Assembly (NCBI GenBank): GCA_025766275.1
Contig: JAFKAC010000012.1
Coordinates: 1,426,001-1,490,000 of the forward strand
DNA length: 64,000 nucleotides
Origin: Lactarius indigo
Lineage: Eukaryota > Basidiomycota > Agaricomycetes > Russulales > Russulaceae
Direction: 5' to 3'
The stretch's first letter is position 1, and each line of letters opens with the position of its first letter. Below are positions 1 through 9,989 of the stretch, piece by piece. The notes beneath the pieces were generated by a model that saw only the letters and a program-made list of their open reading frames with translations, did no database searches and was not told the origin of the DNA. The translations under genes were made by a program, and so were the position numbers.

Positions 1-2954
1 TTAGCCACCAAGCGAGCTCTGTAGCGGCCATCCGCTTTGAGCTTAAAGACCCATTTGGATTTTACTGCCTTACGATTAGGCGGGAGATCCACTAACTCCC
101 AAGTCCCATTCTTAGCTCGGGCGTCCATCTCATACTGACACGCCTTAGTCCACTCATCTGCAGCTGCAGACCGCATGGCCTCTGCATAAGTTGCAGGGTC
201 TCGGCCCACAAAGGCAGCAGCCAATAACTCCGCATACCCCAGACGCCTGCCGCGCCATGCCGCATTGTCCGCATTGAAGTAACGCGGATTAGGCACAGGG
301 ACACAAGCAGTGCGCCTTGGTGCATTGTCCATTTCGCGCAACAGCTGACTACGCTGTGCACGATCCTCAAATCCCCCAGGCATTTCTGGTGAGGGAGGAG
401 GGACATGGCGCATAATGCGTGTTGCACTAGGACGCGGCGGGGGTGAAGTGGGAGTGGCTTGCTCACGCTTAGGTGTGGTGGGCGGAGCTGGTAGAGCAGG
501 TGGTGGAGTGGTGGGGCGTGGTTGGACTTGTGGGGGGTCTAAGAGCTTTTCAACATCCTCCTCCTCACTACTACTGGAGTGTGCAGGGGAGGGGGCTCGC
601 ATTGGTGGTAACGCCGGCGGGTGAGGCACAGCAGTCACTGTTGTGCTAGGCACGACTGGTGGTGAAGGTGTGGGGTGTGTCTCAACACCCTGGAGGGACG
701 GGAAGCTACTCTCGTCGAATGTCACATCCCTGGACACTCAGACGGAGCGGGTTGAACGGTCCCAGAGCTTATAGCCCTTAGATTCGGGCTCAAACCCAAT
801 AAGCGTGACTTCAATGGCCTTCGCATCCAATTTGCGACGCTTATCAGCGGGTACGTGCATGTACCCCTTGCATCCGAAGACGCGAAGATGTGAGACATCA
901 GGCACTTTGCCAGAGTGCCAGAGCTCATAGGGAGTGCGCCACTTAAGCCCACGGACTGGAGAGTGGTTGTAGATGTGCACAGCTGCGCACACTGCATGCT
1001 CCCAGAAGCCTTTAGACATGCCAGCTGTGTGGAGCATGGACATTGCCTTATCCATAATGGTGCGGTTAAACCGCTCGGCTTTCCCGTTGGACTGTGGTGA
1101 ACCCGGCATCATAAGGTGATGCTCTATCCCTTTCTGTTTAAGAATGTCCTGCGTGACACTCAACATGTACTCGCCACCACGGTCAGAGTGCAGAGCACGC
1201 AATTTATGGCCAGACTGGGTTTCACCCCAGGCCAAATATATTTGCAGCGACTTAGCAAACTGGTCCTTCGACTTAAGGAAGTGAACCACAGTGAACTTAG
1301 TGTGGTCGTCTATGAAGGTGGCTGTGTAGGTCGAGCCTTGCAGGGACTGAGTCTGCATAGGACTGGCGAGGTCACTGTGCACGATCTCAAATTGACGAGT
1401 TGTCCTCTTATTTGAGGACGCAGAAAAGGGTTGGCGAGTGGACTTGCCCATCTCGCACCCATGGCAGACTGTGTGGGCCGTGGTAGAGCTGTCTATGTCC
1501 ATGCCAGTAGTGGCAGAGGGACCATGCGCCTTCAGCGCCGCAGAGGAGATGTGTCCCATGCGTTGATGCCAGATATCAAGTGTGGCAGCACTTGATTTTG
1601 TGTGGGCGTTGAGGCCGACGCTGGCTGCGTCCAACCAGTAAAGGTTGTCCTCGAGGTAGCCTTTGGCCACACACTTTTGGTTGACAGATATTTTAAATGA
1701 GCCACTGTCAAAGGCAATCTCAGCACCTTTTTGTGCTAGGGCGCGCGTCGACAAGAAGCGCGTCTTCACCTGTGGTAGGTGTAGCACATTACTGAGGGTG
1801 ATAGAGATACCCTGGCTCGTAGTAAAGACGACAGACCCGACACCCACTTGGTCTATAGTGGACTTATCACCCAGGCGTATAGTGCCTTTAGTTGGGGTGT
1901 AGTTCTTGAAGTCAGACCGATGTGGTGTAATGTGGTGTGTAGCACCACTGTCCATCATCCAACGCACACGCGAGGCAGCATACAAGGCAACACCAATTGA
2001 TTCAGAGGCCCAGTCTATCTTGGGCTCTACGACCTCCGTAATAGAGGCGGTGGTAGGTACTAGGACATGACTATTGGCAGCCTTGTTGCCTGCTTTCTCT
2101 TTTGCGTCAGCCTCATCCTTCTTCCTCTTCCTGCAGTCAGGCTTGATGTGACCCTTTTTGTTGCAGTAGTGGCAAGTTAGACCAGAGTGGTCCTTCTTGC
2201 CCTTTTTGCCCGTCGGCTTGACGGGGGCCACCTTGTTGAGGGAAGAGCCAGAGGGCCCAGCTCGGCGAGCTTCTTCCGACACTATGCGCGCAATTATTTC
2301 AGCGTGCTTGAGTGCGGAGGGGGCCCCACTAGCGAGGATGGTTGAGGCCAACACCTCATAAGAGGGCGGCAGCGCGTGGAGGAGAATGAGACAGAACTGA
2401 GTATCAGTGACACCCATCTGTGCGTTGGAAAGGGCAACCCGCAGCTCATTGAGCTTGGCCAGCTGAGTGGCCATGGGTGCGGAGTCGTCGAGGCGGGCTT
2501 GTGTTAGCTGGATCCACAAATTGAAGATGGTGGTGCTGCCCGAAGCACCAGCGTACACGTCTCTGAGCTTGTCCCACTTAGCTTTGAAGGTGGGGTAGGC
2601 GGTGTTGTCAGCGACGAGGGAGTAGACGTCAGGTTTGAGGTAGAGGCAGAGGTACGCCTTTGCCCGACGTTGTACTGAATCCCATTCGTCTTGAGGGACA
2701 TCAACTGGCCCATGGTGGAGGGTGAACACATCCTCTGCTTCATGCAGCATGAGGATGGCTTCAATCGTCCCAGACCACTCATTCCAGTGAGTGCCATCGA
2801 ACTGTTCAAGGCGAATGCCAGAGGGCATGCCGAACGTTGTGCCATAGGCAGCAGAGATGTGAGCAGAGGGTGTGGACCCAGTGGGGGGAAGTGTAGAGCC
2901 CCCAGCAGTAGCACCGGCAGCAGCGCCAGTGGGAGATGGTGCGCGAGAAGACAT
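1..2954 (-). pseudogene. Ty1/Copia retrotransposon gag-pol, partial at left edge, one internal stop
   Basis: The polyprotein starts at 2954 and reads leftward. In order it shows a Copia gag region, a zinc knuckle CHYCNKKGHIKPDC near residue 260, the aspartic protease motif DSGATHH near 335, a GAG-pre-integrase segment with HQRMGHIS, and an integrase core with its acidic residues in HSDLAS, HSDRGGEY and NGKAERFNR. The first open stretch ends at a TGA at 738-740. Past this stop the same frame is open all the way to base 1 and continues a Copia polyprotein: SRDVTFDE, a proline-rich linker, then the start of the reverse transcriptase (KWVFKLKADGRYRARLVA). So one nonsense codon, not a frameshift, breaks an otherwise continuous gene. 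The rest of RT and RNase H lie outside the window. Family assignment is secure; present activity is unlikely unless the stop is a sequencing error or is read through. Confidence 0.93.
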
Positions 2955-4440
2955 TGGGATGATTTATCTATCGCCGAGGAGCAGTCAGCGACAGTGCTTC
3001 ATAGTTGCAAGACATAAAGATAGAGGGGGTACCACTCCTGTCTGTGATTCTGTAAGGCCAGAACGCTAACGTGTCCTGCCTCCTGATGGTATGCCAGTGA
3101 TACAAGGGCTAGGCCCAGGTTGAGAGAGTCCCTTTGCCATACCATGAGCTAGCTGCCAGCCAGGATGTGTCTAGGACACAGCTCAAATGGTTTGCGTCAG
3201 GGGGAAGGTGAAGGGATTGCTTTCAGAGCCCAAGGCTGTCTACCTCAGCCTCCTCGGCCTGTTGGTTGCCTCATCGCCACGAGTGGCTTTACTGAATCCT
3301 TTCCCATTGCCGCTACAAGGCAGGTATCTGGTTGCAGAACACCATAAGGTGAACACCCCCCAGAGCCTGAACCAGGTTTTACACTCCCATGGTGAGGAGA
3401 TCCTGCGCCCAGTGTGGAGCACCAGAGACAGCTGGCGCTAAGCTCCACAATGCACAGCCCAGTGGGCCATGCACGCCTGGATATTTTGAAGTTAAGGGGC
3501 TACCAGACCCAGTCTCCTTGCGCATAGCGCAGGGGCTAGGAAAACAGTAGGGGTGAAAGTAGGACTACTGGGCAGTACATACACAGGAGGTTCCTTAGCA
3601 GAGACAAGTGGCGCCCCACTGTTCTCTGCCTTGGGCAAGGCTGGTAAGGCCCCAGACAGACCTTAGCCTGGTGTGTCCTCCTAGGAAGACAGTGACCAGC
3701 CAAGTGGAGTGGCTAGGGCACCAGGGCCCATAACCTGATGAACAGACACATAAGAACTATACTCACAGTGGACTGATAAGACTGTGGTGAGATATAGAGG
3801 GTGACTGGAAGCAGCACAGGAGTGTCAAGCAGAGTGAAGCAAAGTGGAAGTCTGGCACACAAACAGTGAGAACTGATGTTATACATTGGAGGGAAGGGAG
3901 CTTACCTGGCACACAAACAGTGAGAACTGATGTGGACCAGGAGCGTACATGCTACTCTACTTATACACTTTCTGGGAGTGACACTATACAAGGGATGTAA
4001 CACAAGTCACGTACTACAAGACAGTTATTGTTCTACAAACGGACAAAGGAGTGGACGTTCTGAGAACAAGGACAGAAAGAACAAGGAGAGTCTAGAAGTA
4101 AGTGATATCATAATGACATCATAATAAGGATAGAACAGAAAGAGAACAAAGAAAGATATAAGAACGCATAGTACAATGAAAGGTCTGGATATGTCCATAT
4201 GATGTCACTGTACATGATGTCATAGATAAAGAAGTCCGAGATTGTACAGATCAAATCTAATCTAAAGCGGTCCTAATTAGTCTACAGCAGTCCGTATCTG
4301 TAAGTCCGGTCCGTAAGAGCCGCTGAGTCCGCAAGGGTCACTTATCAACAAAGGACTCAAGAATCTTTACAAGTGGTATACTCGTGTCGAAGGCTCACAC
4401 GTTACTTATTTCATATGTGTCAGTGAGTTCTCACACTTGT
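2955..4440 (-). repeat. Copia 5' leader and probable 5' LTR region
   Basis: This gene-free stretch lies directly upstream of the Copia ORF in the element's direction, where the leader, primer-binding site and 5' LTR belong. I could not fix the LTR ends because the partner LTR is outside the window. Inside are a 28-bp direct repeat (3852-3879 and 3906-3933, period 54) and four TGA-N2-TCA octamers between 4103 and 4222. Short ORFs here look like noise. Assignment to the LTR is by position only. Confidence 0.45.
3852..3933. repeat. 28-bp direct repeat, two copies, 54-bp period
   Basis: The 28 bases at 3852-3879, beginning ctggcacacaaacag, recur exactly at 3906-3933. The spacer is 26 bp. It lies in the presumed Copia LTR. 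Confidence 0.85.
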
Positions 4441-4454
4441 ACTCATTCTTAACT

Positions 4455-5210
4455 TTGAGCTGACCACACCAGTTCTTGATCCAAATCTCAAGGATCTTTA
4501 TTTCTGAGTCTGATGGGATCACGAACAATATGCCATTGCTATAAGGGAGCTTGAGGAAGTGGTACGTGATCTTTTTAATATTCAATTGTTCTTATACCAA
4601 TATCAACTCGTTAGTTCGACAAATATTATATTACTCCGGAAACTACAACGCGTACTGAAGACACCATCGTGCCACCTGTGCCTAAGCCATCGGCCCACTA
4701 CGGTGGTTTGTACCTTCTGGAGGCTGTCAAGCTGTTCCAACAAAAAGAGAAGGCGGATGGCAATCCTCGTGATGAACTCAAGCAATACCTACATTCTGGG
4801 GTTGAGAGTGTGGCCGATGTCGTTTCGTGGTGGGGGGTGAGTTCTTTTATTTGTGTCCAGCATACTTTTAATGAATGCATATGGAAACGAAGACCCAAAG
4901 CGATGCGAAATACCCCACACTGAAGAGGATCGCCCGGGATTACCTCGCAATCCAGGGATCAGCTACACCATCGGAACACGCATTTAGCAGTGGGGGGATA
5001 ACCGGCTGCTCACGAAGAAATTTGCTGACCCCAGAAATCTTCGAGGGGCTTCAAATTCTCAAAAGCACTTACAGGAACAGGCATATCTCTGCCGTCACAC
5101 AGGCGGCAGAACACTTCAACGCCCATGTACAGTCATTAGACGTTGACTATGTTGGAGACACTGAGATTGAACCAATCGACGTTGACTCAATCTTGGAGTC
5201 ATTACAGTGA
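4455..5210 (+). pseudogene. hAT-family transposase, C-terminal remnant
   Basis: The 3' part encodes the hAT C-terminal dimerisation domain: ADVVSWWG, then YPTLKRIARDYLAI, then TPSEHAFSSGG and a LTPEIFEGLQ-like end, stop at 5208-5210. VVSWWG lies in one frame (ending 4836) and the rest in another. A GTGAGT donor at 4837 and an AG at 4891-4892 would join them in phase (56-nt intron), so this shift may be a normal intron. Upstream, 4470-4600 still shows hAT-like LDPNLKDLYF and AIRELEEVVRDLF, but with stops between them. The N-terminal zinc finger and most of the catalytic domain are missing. It is a dead fragment of a DNA transposon. Confidence 0.85.
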
Positions 5211-5639
5211 GATTAGAAAATACGACTATAGAAGAAATACAGTATTTAGTCCATAGCATACTAGCGTGCAGCATGTCGTTCGTTTTGCGTTCCACCGCTT
5301 GTCTCCTCTGAATATATCGGCGCCGAGTCGCCAGCTTGCCTTATTTCTCTTCAAGTTCCAGGGCCAATTGAAGCACTGCAAGCTGGGGTATGTGTGACCC
5401 CTTGCAACACCTATCACTATTGAGCCGTGCGGTCCACCTTGCACATTACCTAGTGTGGCACATCTGTTCACAGCCTTGACAATCCTAGAATACTGTGTCC
5501 CTAAACCTGGCAGATGTGGGTAAGAGTATGGACTCTGGACTACAAAATGATTTTTAAAACATCGGTACGAGAATTCGCAAGAAGCGCGAATCAGGAAAGG
5601 GAAGCGGCGTCGTTGTCCCAAACCTCGATTTAGTGTTTG
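5211..5639. other. Non-coding stretch between hAT remnant and its subterminal repeats
   Basis: A 131-codon minus ORF is present (5226-5621), but it matches no family I know and lies within the presumed transposon. I see no supported gene. Confidence 0.4.
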
Positions 5640-5845
5640 GTTTGACCTCCTGAACTGGAGCCAGACCGTAAAATCCCCTTCAGGTCCGGTTCAGGGTTCA
5701 CAGCCTCCCCGAACTGGAACTGGACCATTGTGAACCCTGAACCGGGGTCTGGCTCGGGGTTCAGCAATATCCAAAACTGGACCCTCAGTCTGGTCCGGAG
5801 TTCAGCCACAAAGGGTAAAGAACCAGACTGAACCGAACTTTGACA
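5640..5845. repeat. hAT-type subterminal repeat block with perfect 16-bp inverted repeat
   Basis: The block is packed with variants of GAACTGG, TCCGGTTCA and TGAACC in both orientations. CCGGTTCAGGGTTCAC at 5686-5701 is the exact reverse complement of 5730-5745, with a 28-bp spacer. Dense GGTTC/GAACC motifs are typical of the ends of hAT elements, and the block lies about 430 bp past the transposase remnant. I infer it is the 3' end of that element. Confidence 0.6.
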
Positions 5846-6568
5846 TCACTATGCAAAACCCTGGGAAGTCCAAAGATTCAGCCCGAATGCTTGCCCCTAC
5901 CAAAAATGCAGCTTGCACATTCAGTCATGGGAGCACCAGCCTGGAACGGTCCAGGCGAGAGTAAGGCGAAATTCACCATGTGCTTCCACTTTGACTTACC
6001 AAGAGTCAAGCCTCTTATCACTCTTTGCTGCAGTTGTGTGCTGTCAGGCCCCCATTCAGCTTGTGTTGGGTTGACACTATGGTCCCCATTCACCATACTT
6101 TGCTAAGTCATCTATGCCATCACAAGTCCAAGTTGGACTAACACCTGTGGAGCATAACATATACACTTTGTAGTCTTAGAGTACATACCTCAGCTGTTTC
6201 TCCCAAATGCTAAGGTTAGTAGCTTACTTTACATTCTTGTATGTTACCTTACTTGCTGTGTATTTAGTTGCACTTTCTCACCCTCCTACAGGTACATACA
6301 CAAATGCTATTAGCCTTTTCTCCCAAACAGCTGAGTCACAAGGATACCCTTAGGAAAACTATAGGAAAACTATTGTAACTAGCACAACTATCTCTAGCTG
6401 TAATAGGAACATCTAGTTGTGGTAGTCACACTAGGCACTTCCAGTAAGATCACATTTTGCTGATGAATCAGAATCAGTGAATTACTATTCAAAAAAATAA
6501 TGAGCCTATGTCACGGTGTGATCACTTTCCTGGCAACTTTCCATAATCGTTGTAACTACTGTACTCGG
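5846..6568. other. Gene-free, AT-rich stretch
   Basis: No convincing coding potential. It separates the transposon remnants from the first conserved gene and should contain that gene's promoter; I see no clear TATA box. Confidence 0.4.
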
Positions 6569-7932
6569 ATGTCCCATCGCAAACGTAAACATCGACAACG
6601 TTCGGACACTTACAATAGTCGGTACGAACACTCGGAAGGTCCTTCACTCGCTCGCCAAGATCCCGCCCTTTTTATTGTCGCTCATGAGGCGGACATCATC
6701 CGAGGCCCGCAGGCTGCACGCACCGCAGATTCACTGGAGGTCTTCACAAATGTCGATGGGAATGGAGGCTCGCGTATTGGCGAGGGCTTGCTGAAGTGGG
6801 AGGGTGATGCACGTGGGGAACATGGTGATATGTGGGTAGACAGGTATGTACGCCTTTCGTACCTGTGGAACGAACACCCCGCACCTGTACCCCTACCATC
6901 GGTCTACGAGAAATGGATCTCTGGGAGTCGTACCCCTGCATTCCCTGTCGTATGTTGAGCCAATGCGATCCGAAGTTCGCCGTTACTGTACATGTCATCA
7001 TCTAACTCCCGGTACTTTTCTTCCGCTTCGCTCTGGCCTTAAACACAGGATCTCGCGCTCACGCGAAGAACGCTCCATACAGATACGATGCGCGGCTTCT
7101 CCTCGACGCACTCCCCTCAGTGACTGTCGGTACCATGCCTCCACAGGCACCGCCTGACTCCCCAGGCGGTGGGTGGTCCGACCTCTCCTCCGATGCCGAA
7201 GACACCTTCTTCCTCACGCCCGATGAGACTGCCGACCTCCACCGCACAAAGCGCATGCGGCACCTCGATGCTCTCCGCACCGCCCGCATGCGGGCCCTCT
7301 CACCTGGACCCTGCCCGGACGACGATGCAGACCCGTGGGGCGACAGTGACGAAGAGGTGAGCCCTTGGCAGCAAAAGGGACGCTCATCATTCATTTTATA
7401 CGTGGTGCCGTTACAGCCAGACGCGGCACAGGCGGAGCTCATACGTCGGACGGCGGCGCATGTCGCGCGCGCGACGAACGACGCGCAGTTGCGTGCGCGC
7501 ATCCTTGCGCACCACGGTGCCGATGCGCGCTTTGCGTTTCTACGAGGGCGCTGGGGCCGTGCGTGGGCGCGTGCACAGGCGGACGCGCGCCGCGAGGTGC
7601 TTGCGGAGCGGGAGGCGCAGGGTGCCGGTGCGTTGGGTGGGCTGACGGGGTATGGAAGCGGAAGTGAGAGCGAGGGCGAGCCCAGTGGAGGGGGCGGAAA
7701 TGATGATGGTGGGGGTAGCGATGACAGTGTGCAAGTGGTGAACACTCAGGCCCTCCAGGAACCCGAACCTGAAGAACCTGCAGCCCGTGCGACGCAGGAG
7801 GCGCGGCGCGCCAAAGCTCGAGAGTGGGCCCAGAAGCGGCGGGCTGGGCGGGTGGCGGGGGTGGACAACCAACAACACACTGAGACAAGTTCGAATTTAA
7901 GCCCTTCTCAGGAACCTCTATTTAGCGAGTAA
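6569..7932 (+). CDS. SWAP/SURP-type splicing-regulator-like protein
   Basis: Three exons are proposed: 6569-6843, 7083-7356 and 7417-7932, in phase, giving 354 residues. Joining exons 1 and 2 (donor gtatgt, acceptor cag) creates DRYDARLLLD at about residues 91-100, the DRY signature of the SWAP N-terminal domain (DRY_EERY), preceded by a PALFIVAHEADIIRG segment that fits its hydrophobic start. Exon 3 begins with a SURP-like module (IRRTAAHVARATNDAQLRAR followed by DARFAFLRGRW). The C-terminus is acidic, then Arg/Lys-rich (ARRAKAREWAQKRRAGR). Proteins of this type act in nuclear pre-mRNA splicing. The 60-nt second intron is a multiple of three and could be retained. The start was chosen as the ATG nearest the domain; an in-frame ATG at 6500 is possible. 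The 239-nt first intron is long for this genome, so the model is moderate. Confidence 0.6.
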
Positions 7933-7964
7933 AGAAAGTAAAATGCGGTAGTGGAACAATCCCT

Positions 7965-9640
7965 CTATTGCTCCTTTTTCGACTCGCTCCTTTCGAGCCC
8001 CTCACCCCCGTACTCCCCCAGTGCCTTGAGCCGCTCCGTCAGTGTCGGGTGGCTGTGATGGTATGCCGAGTACAGCCAATCAACCCAGACTGTGGACAGG
8101 TTTTCCACGTGCAAGCGGACGAGAGCCCGACCGAGACGGGTGCCCATGTCCTTCATCGCCTCTTTCTCTGACACGGACTCCAGGTGGAGGATCTCCGGAA
8201 GCTCGCAGGCAAAGCGGTCCGCCTGATACTCGAAGCGGCGTGAGACGGCGTTTAGGGCCATGCCAACGACGGCTTCGAGCGGCGTTAGCAACATCTAAGC
8301 ATGTATAGTGAGTCAAATGTCTTCAGGGAGGAGGGAAGAGTGATCGTGCCTGGTAAAGGAGGAACGCGATGATTGGCGGTGGGCGGGAAGCAACCGACTC
8401 AGGGAAACCGAAAGAACGGAGAAGGGGCGGCGCGTTGAGGAAAGCTGGGAAGAGTGCCAGGATGGTGAAGAGGTGTAGCTGGGACACGAGGAGGAGCTTG
8501 GTGGGGTGGAGGTAATACCAGTGACCAAGTTCGTGCGCGAGAACGGCTTCAACCTCTTCGGGTTTAGATTGCTTGATCAATGTGTCAAAGACGACAATGT
8601 GTTTGCTCTGCGAAGTGTGAGTTTGGAAATGACGTCGAATGACATGCGTACCCAAGGAAGTCCGAAAAAGTACGCATTGGAATGGGAACTTCGCTTCGAG
8701 CCGTCAATCTCGTAAAGGTGCTTGAGAGGGAACTTGAGCTTAGACGCGAGCGCCTCGATGCGAGTCCGGAGCTCGCCCTCTGGGAGAGGCGAGAGTTTGT
8801 TGAAGAGGGGTTGGATGATGGTTGGATAAAGGATTACCATCGAAAGCTGGAAGACAAGGCTGGGAAACGAATTGAGTAAGAGACATGGCGGTGGGTTGGA
8901 AACCTACAGAAGCATCATAACCCAGGGCACGAAGCGGTCGCCAGCCCATTCAAAGATATAGAGGAAGGCAGCAAGAAGGGGTGTACCCAGAACAATGCCA
9001 AGGGCCCAGCCTTTGATCATGTCGATAAAGTAAAGGGAGAGCGTGGTCTTATTGAAGCCATGCTGCTCTTCAAGCACGAAGGTTTGATACAGACCGAGAG
9101 GCAAAGTTGGAAGGGTAGAAGTGAAAGTTAAGAGAAAGACGAATAAAACCGACTGAGAAATCTACGAGGGAGTGATGTCAAACTATGACCCAGAAAGTCG
9201 ATCCACGTGACATACCAGATACTCTGGACCATATCCAGCCAGCCCCAGAAGTCGACCAGAAGCGCTCCACGCCCAAGGATAGTAGACACCCGAGGCGAGC
9301 TGAAGGGTGTCGATGACTTGCTTATACAATCCCGAGACGATAGAGAACTTGGCCTTATGCTTTCCGTATTTCTGAGATTTCTCAAACACATCTGGCGCAA
9401 AGTGTTCGGCGAGGACAGAAGGGGGTGCTGGCTTCGAATAAAGAGGATATTGCCGCAACCTGCATAATCGTGAGCATGTGGGGGAGAAAGGACTGCGGTG
9501 TAGACGTACAGAAGATAAGACTCGAAGAGACAAATTCCCCAGGAGAAGACGAGGACGTAAGTCCGCCAATCGATTGGATCCTCTTGTACAAACGCAAGAC
9601 GGTGCTGAATAGCCGCAAGTTGAGTGTGCAGGATATCCAT
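7965..9640 (-). CDS. STE24: CAAX prenyl protease 1 (Ste24, M48 zinc metallopeptidase)
   Basis: Six exons, read right to left: 9640-9510, 9459-9216, 9161-8908, 8859-8652, 8607-8350 and 8294-7965, giving 474 residues, normal for the family. It is a multi-pass ER/nuclear-envelope protease that removes the AAX residues from farnesylated CAAX proteins and makes a second N-terminal cut in a-factor-like pheromones. The zinc site is HELGH at about 304-308, with the third ligand Glu in FEYQAD at about 387. Other family landmarks are EEQHGFNKTT, EWAGDRFVPW, YPTIIQPLFNK, DGSKRSSHSNAYF and the C-terminal HHSHPTLTERL. All junctions are GT-AG except intron 5 (8349-8295), which must start with GC (CAG|GCACGA) to keep LLYQ joined to MLLTPLEAV. 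The gene is divergent from the complex I gene. Function is near certain. Confidence 0.95.
8295..8349 (-). other. Non-canonical GC-AG intron of STE24
   Basis: In this 55-nt interval the flanking exons encode contiguous Ste24 sequence only if the intron begins at GC (8349-8348) and ends with TTAG (8298-8295). No in-phase GT donor is available at that position. Confidence 0.7.
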
Positions 9641-9989
9641 ATCGACTGCCCTTGATTCAACTTCGGGTGGGCTTTATTTTACGATAGGTTCTTGTCCGTT
9701 GCTAGTGCCGCGTGTGTTTCAGTCACACTCGAGCGACTCGACTCCACTTTGAACTAGGTCACGTGAAATTCTTACATCACCGAACTTTCTGATTGGCTCG
9801 GCGATGTTCGCGAACAATTCGATCTCCGCTCCAATACCATCACACGGACATCGGTTGCGACAGTCGCTCCTCGTCACTGCGCCCGACGCCGACGACAACC
9901 ACAGAGCAAAGCGCATTCCCTTGCCAAGGGCGCAAGGCACCCTTAGCGATACTCAACATATTTTTCTTTTCTTTTTCTTGACACAGAGA
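9641..9989. promoter_or_regulatory. Divergent promoter between STE24 and complex I 75-kDa gene
   Basis: This 349-bp gap separates two outward-facing start codons. It contains a CACGTG E-box at 9760-9765 within TCACGTG and an inverted CCAAT box (ATTGG) at 9792-9796. CCAAT boxes bind the HAP complex that drives many respiratory genes in fungi; use of these sites here is inferred. Confidence 0.5.

Noticed and set aside
5226..5621. 131-residue minus-strand ORF
   Set aside because: No family resemblance, no introns or neighbours to support it, and it lies inside a transposon remnant.
7059..7745. 228-residue minus ORF opposite the SWAP-like gene
   Set aside because: Shadow of G+C-rich coding sequence on the plus strand; the plus frame has the domain motifs.
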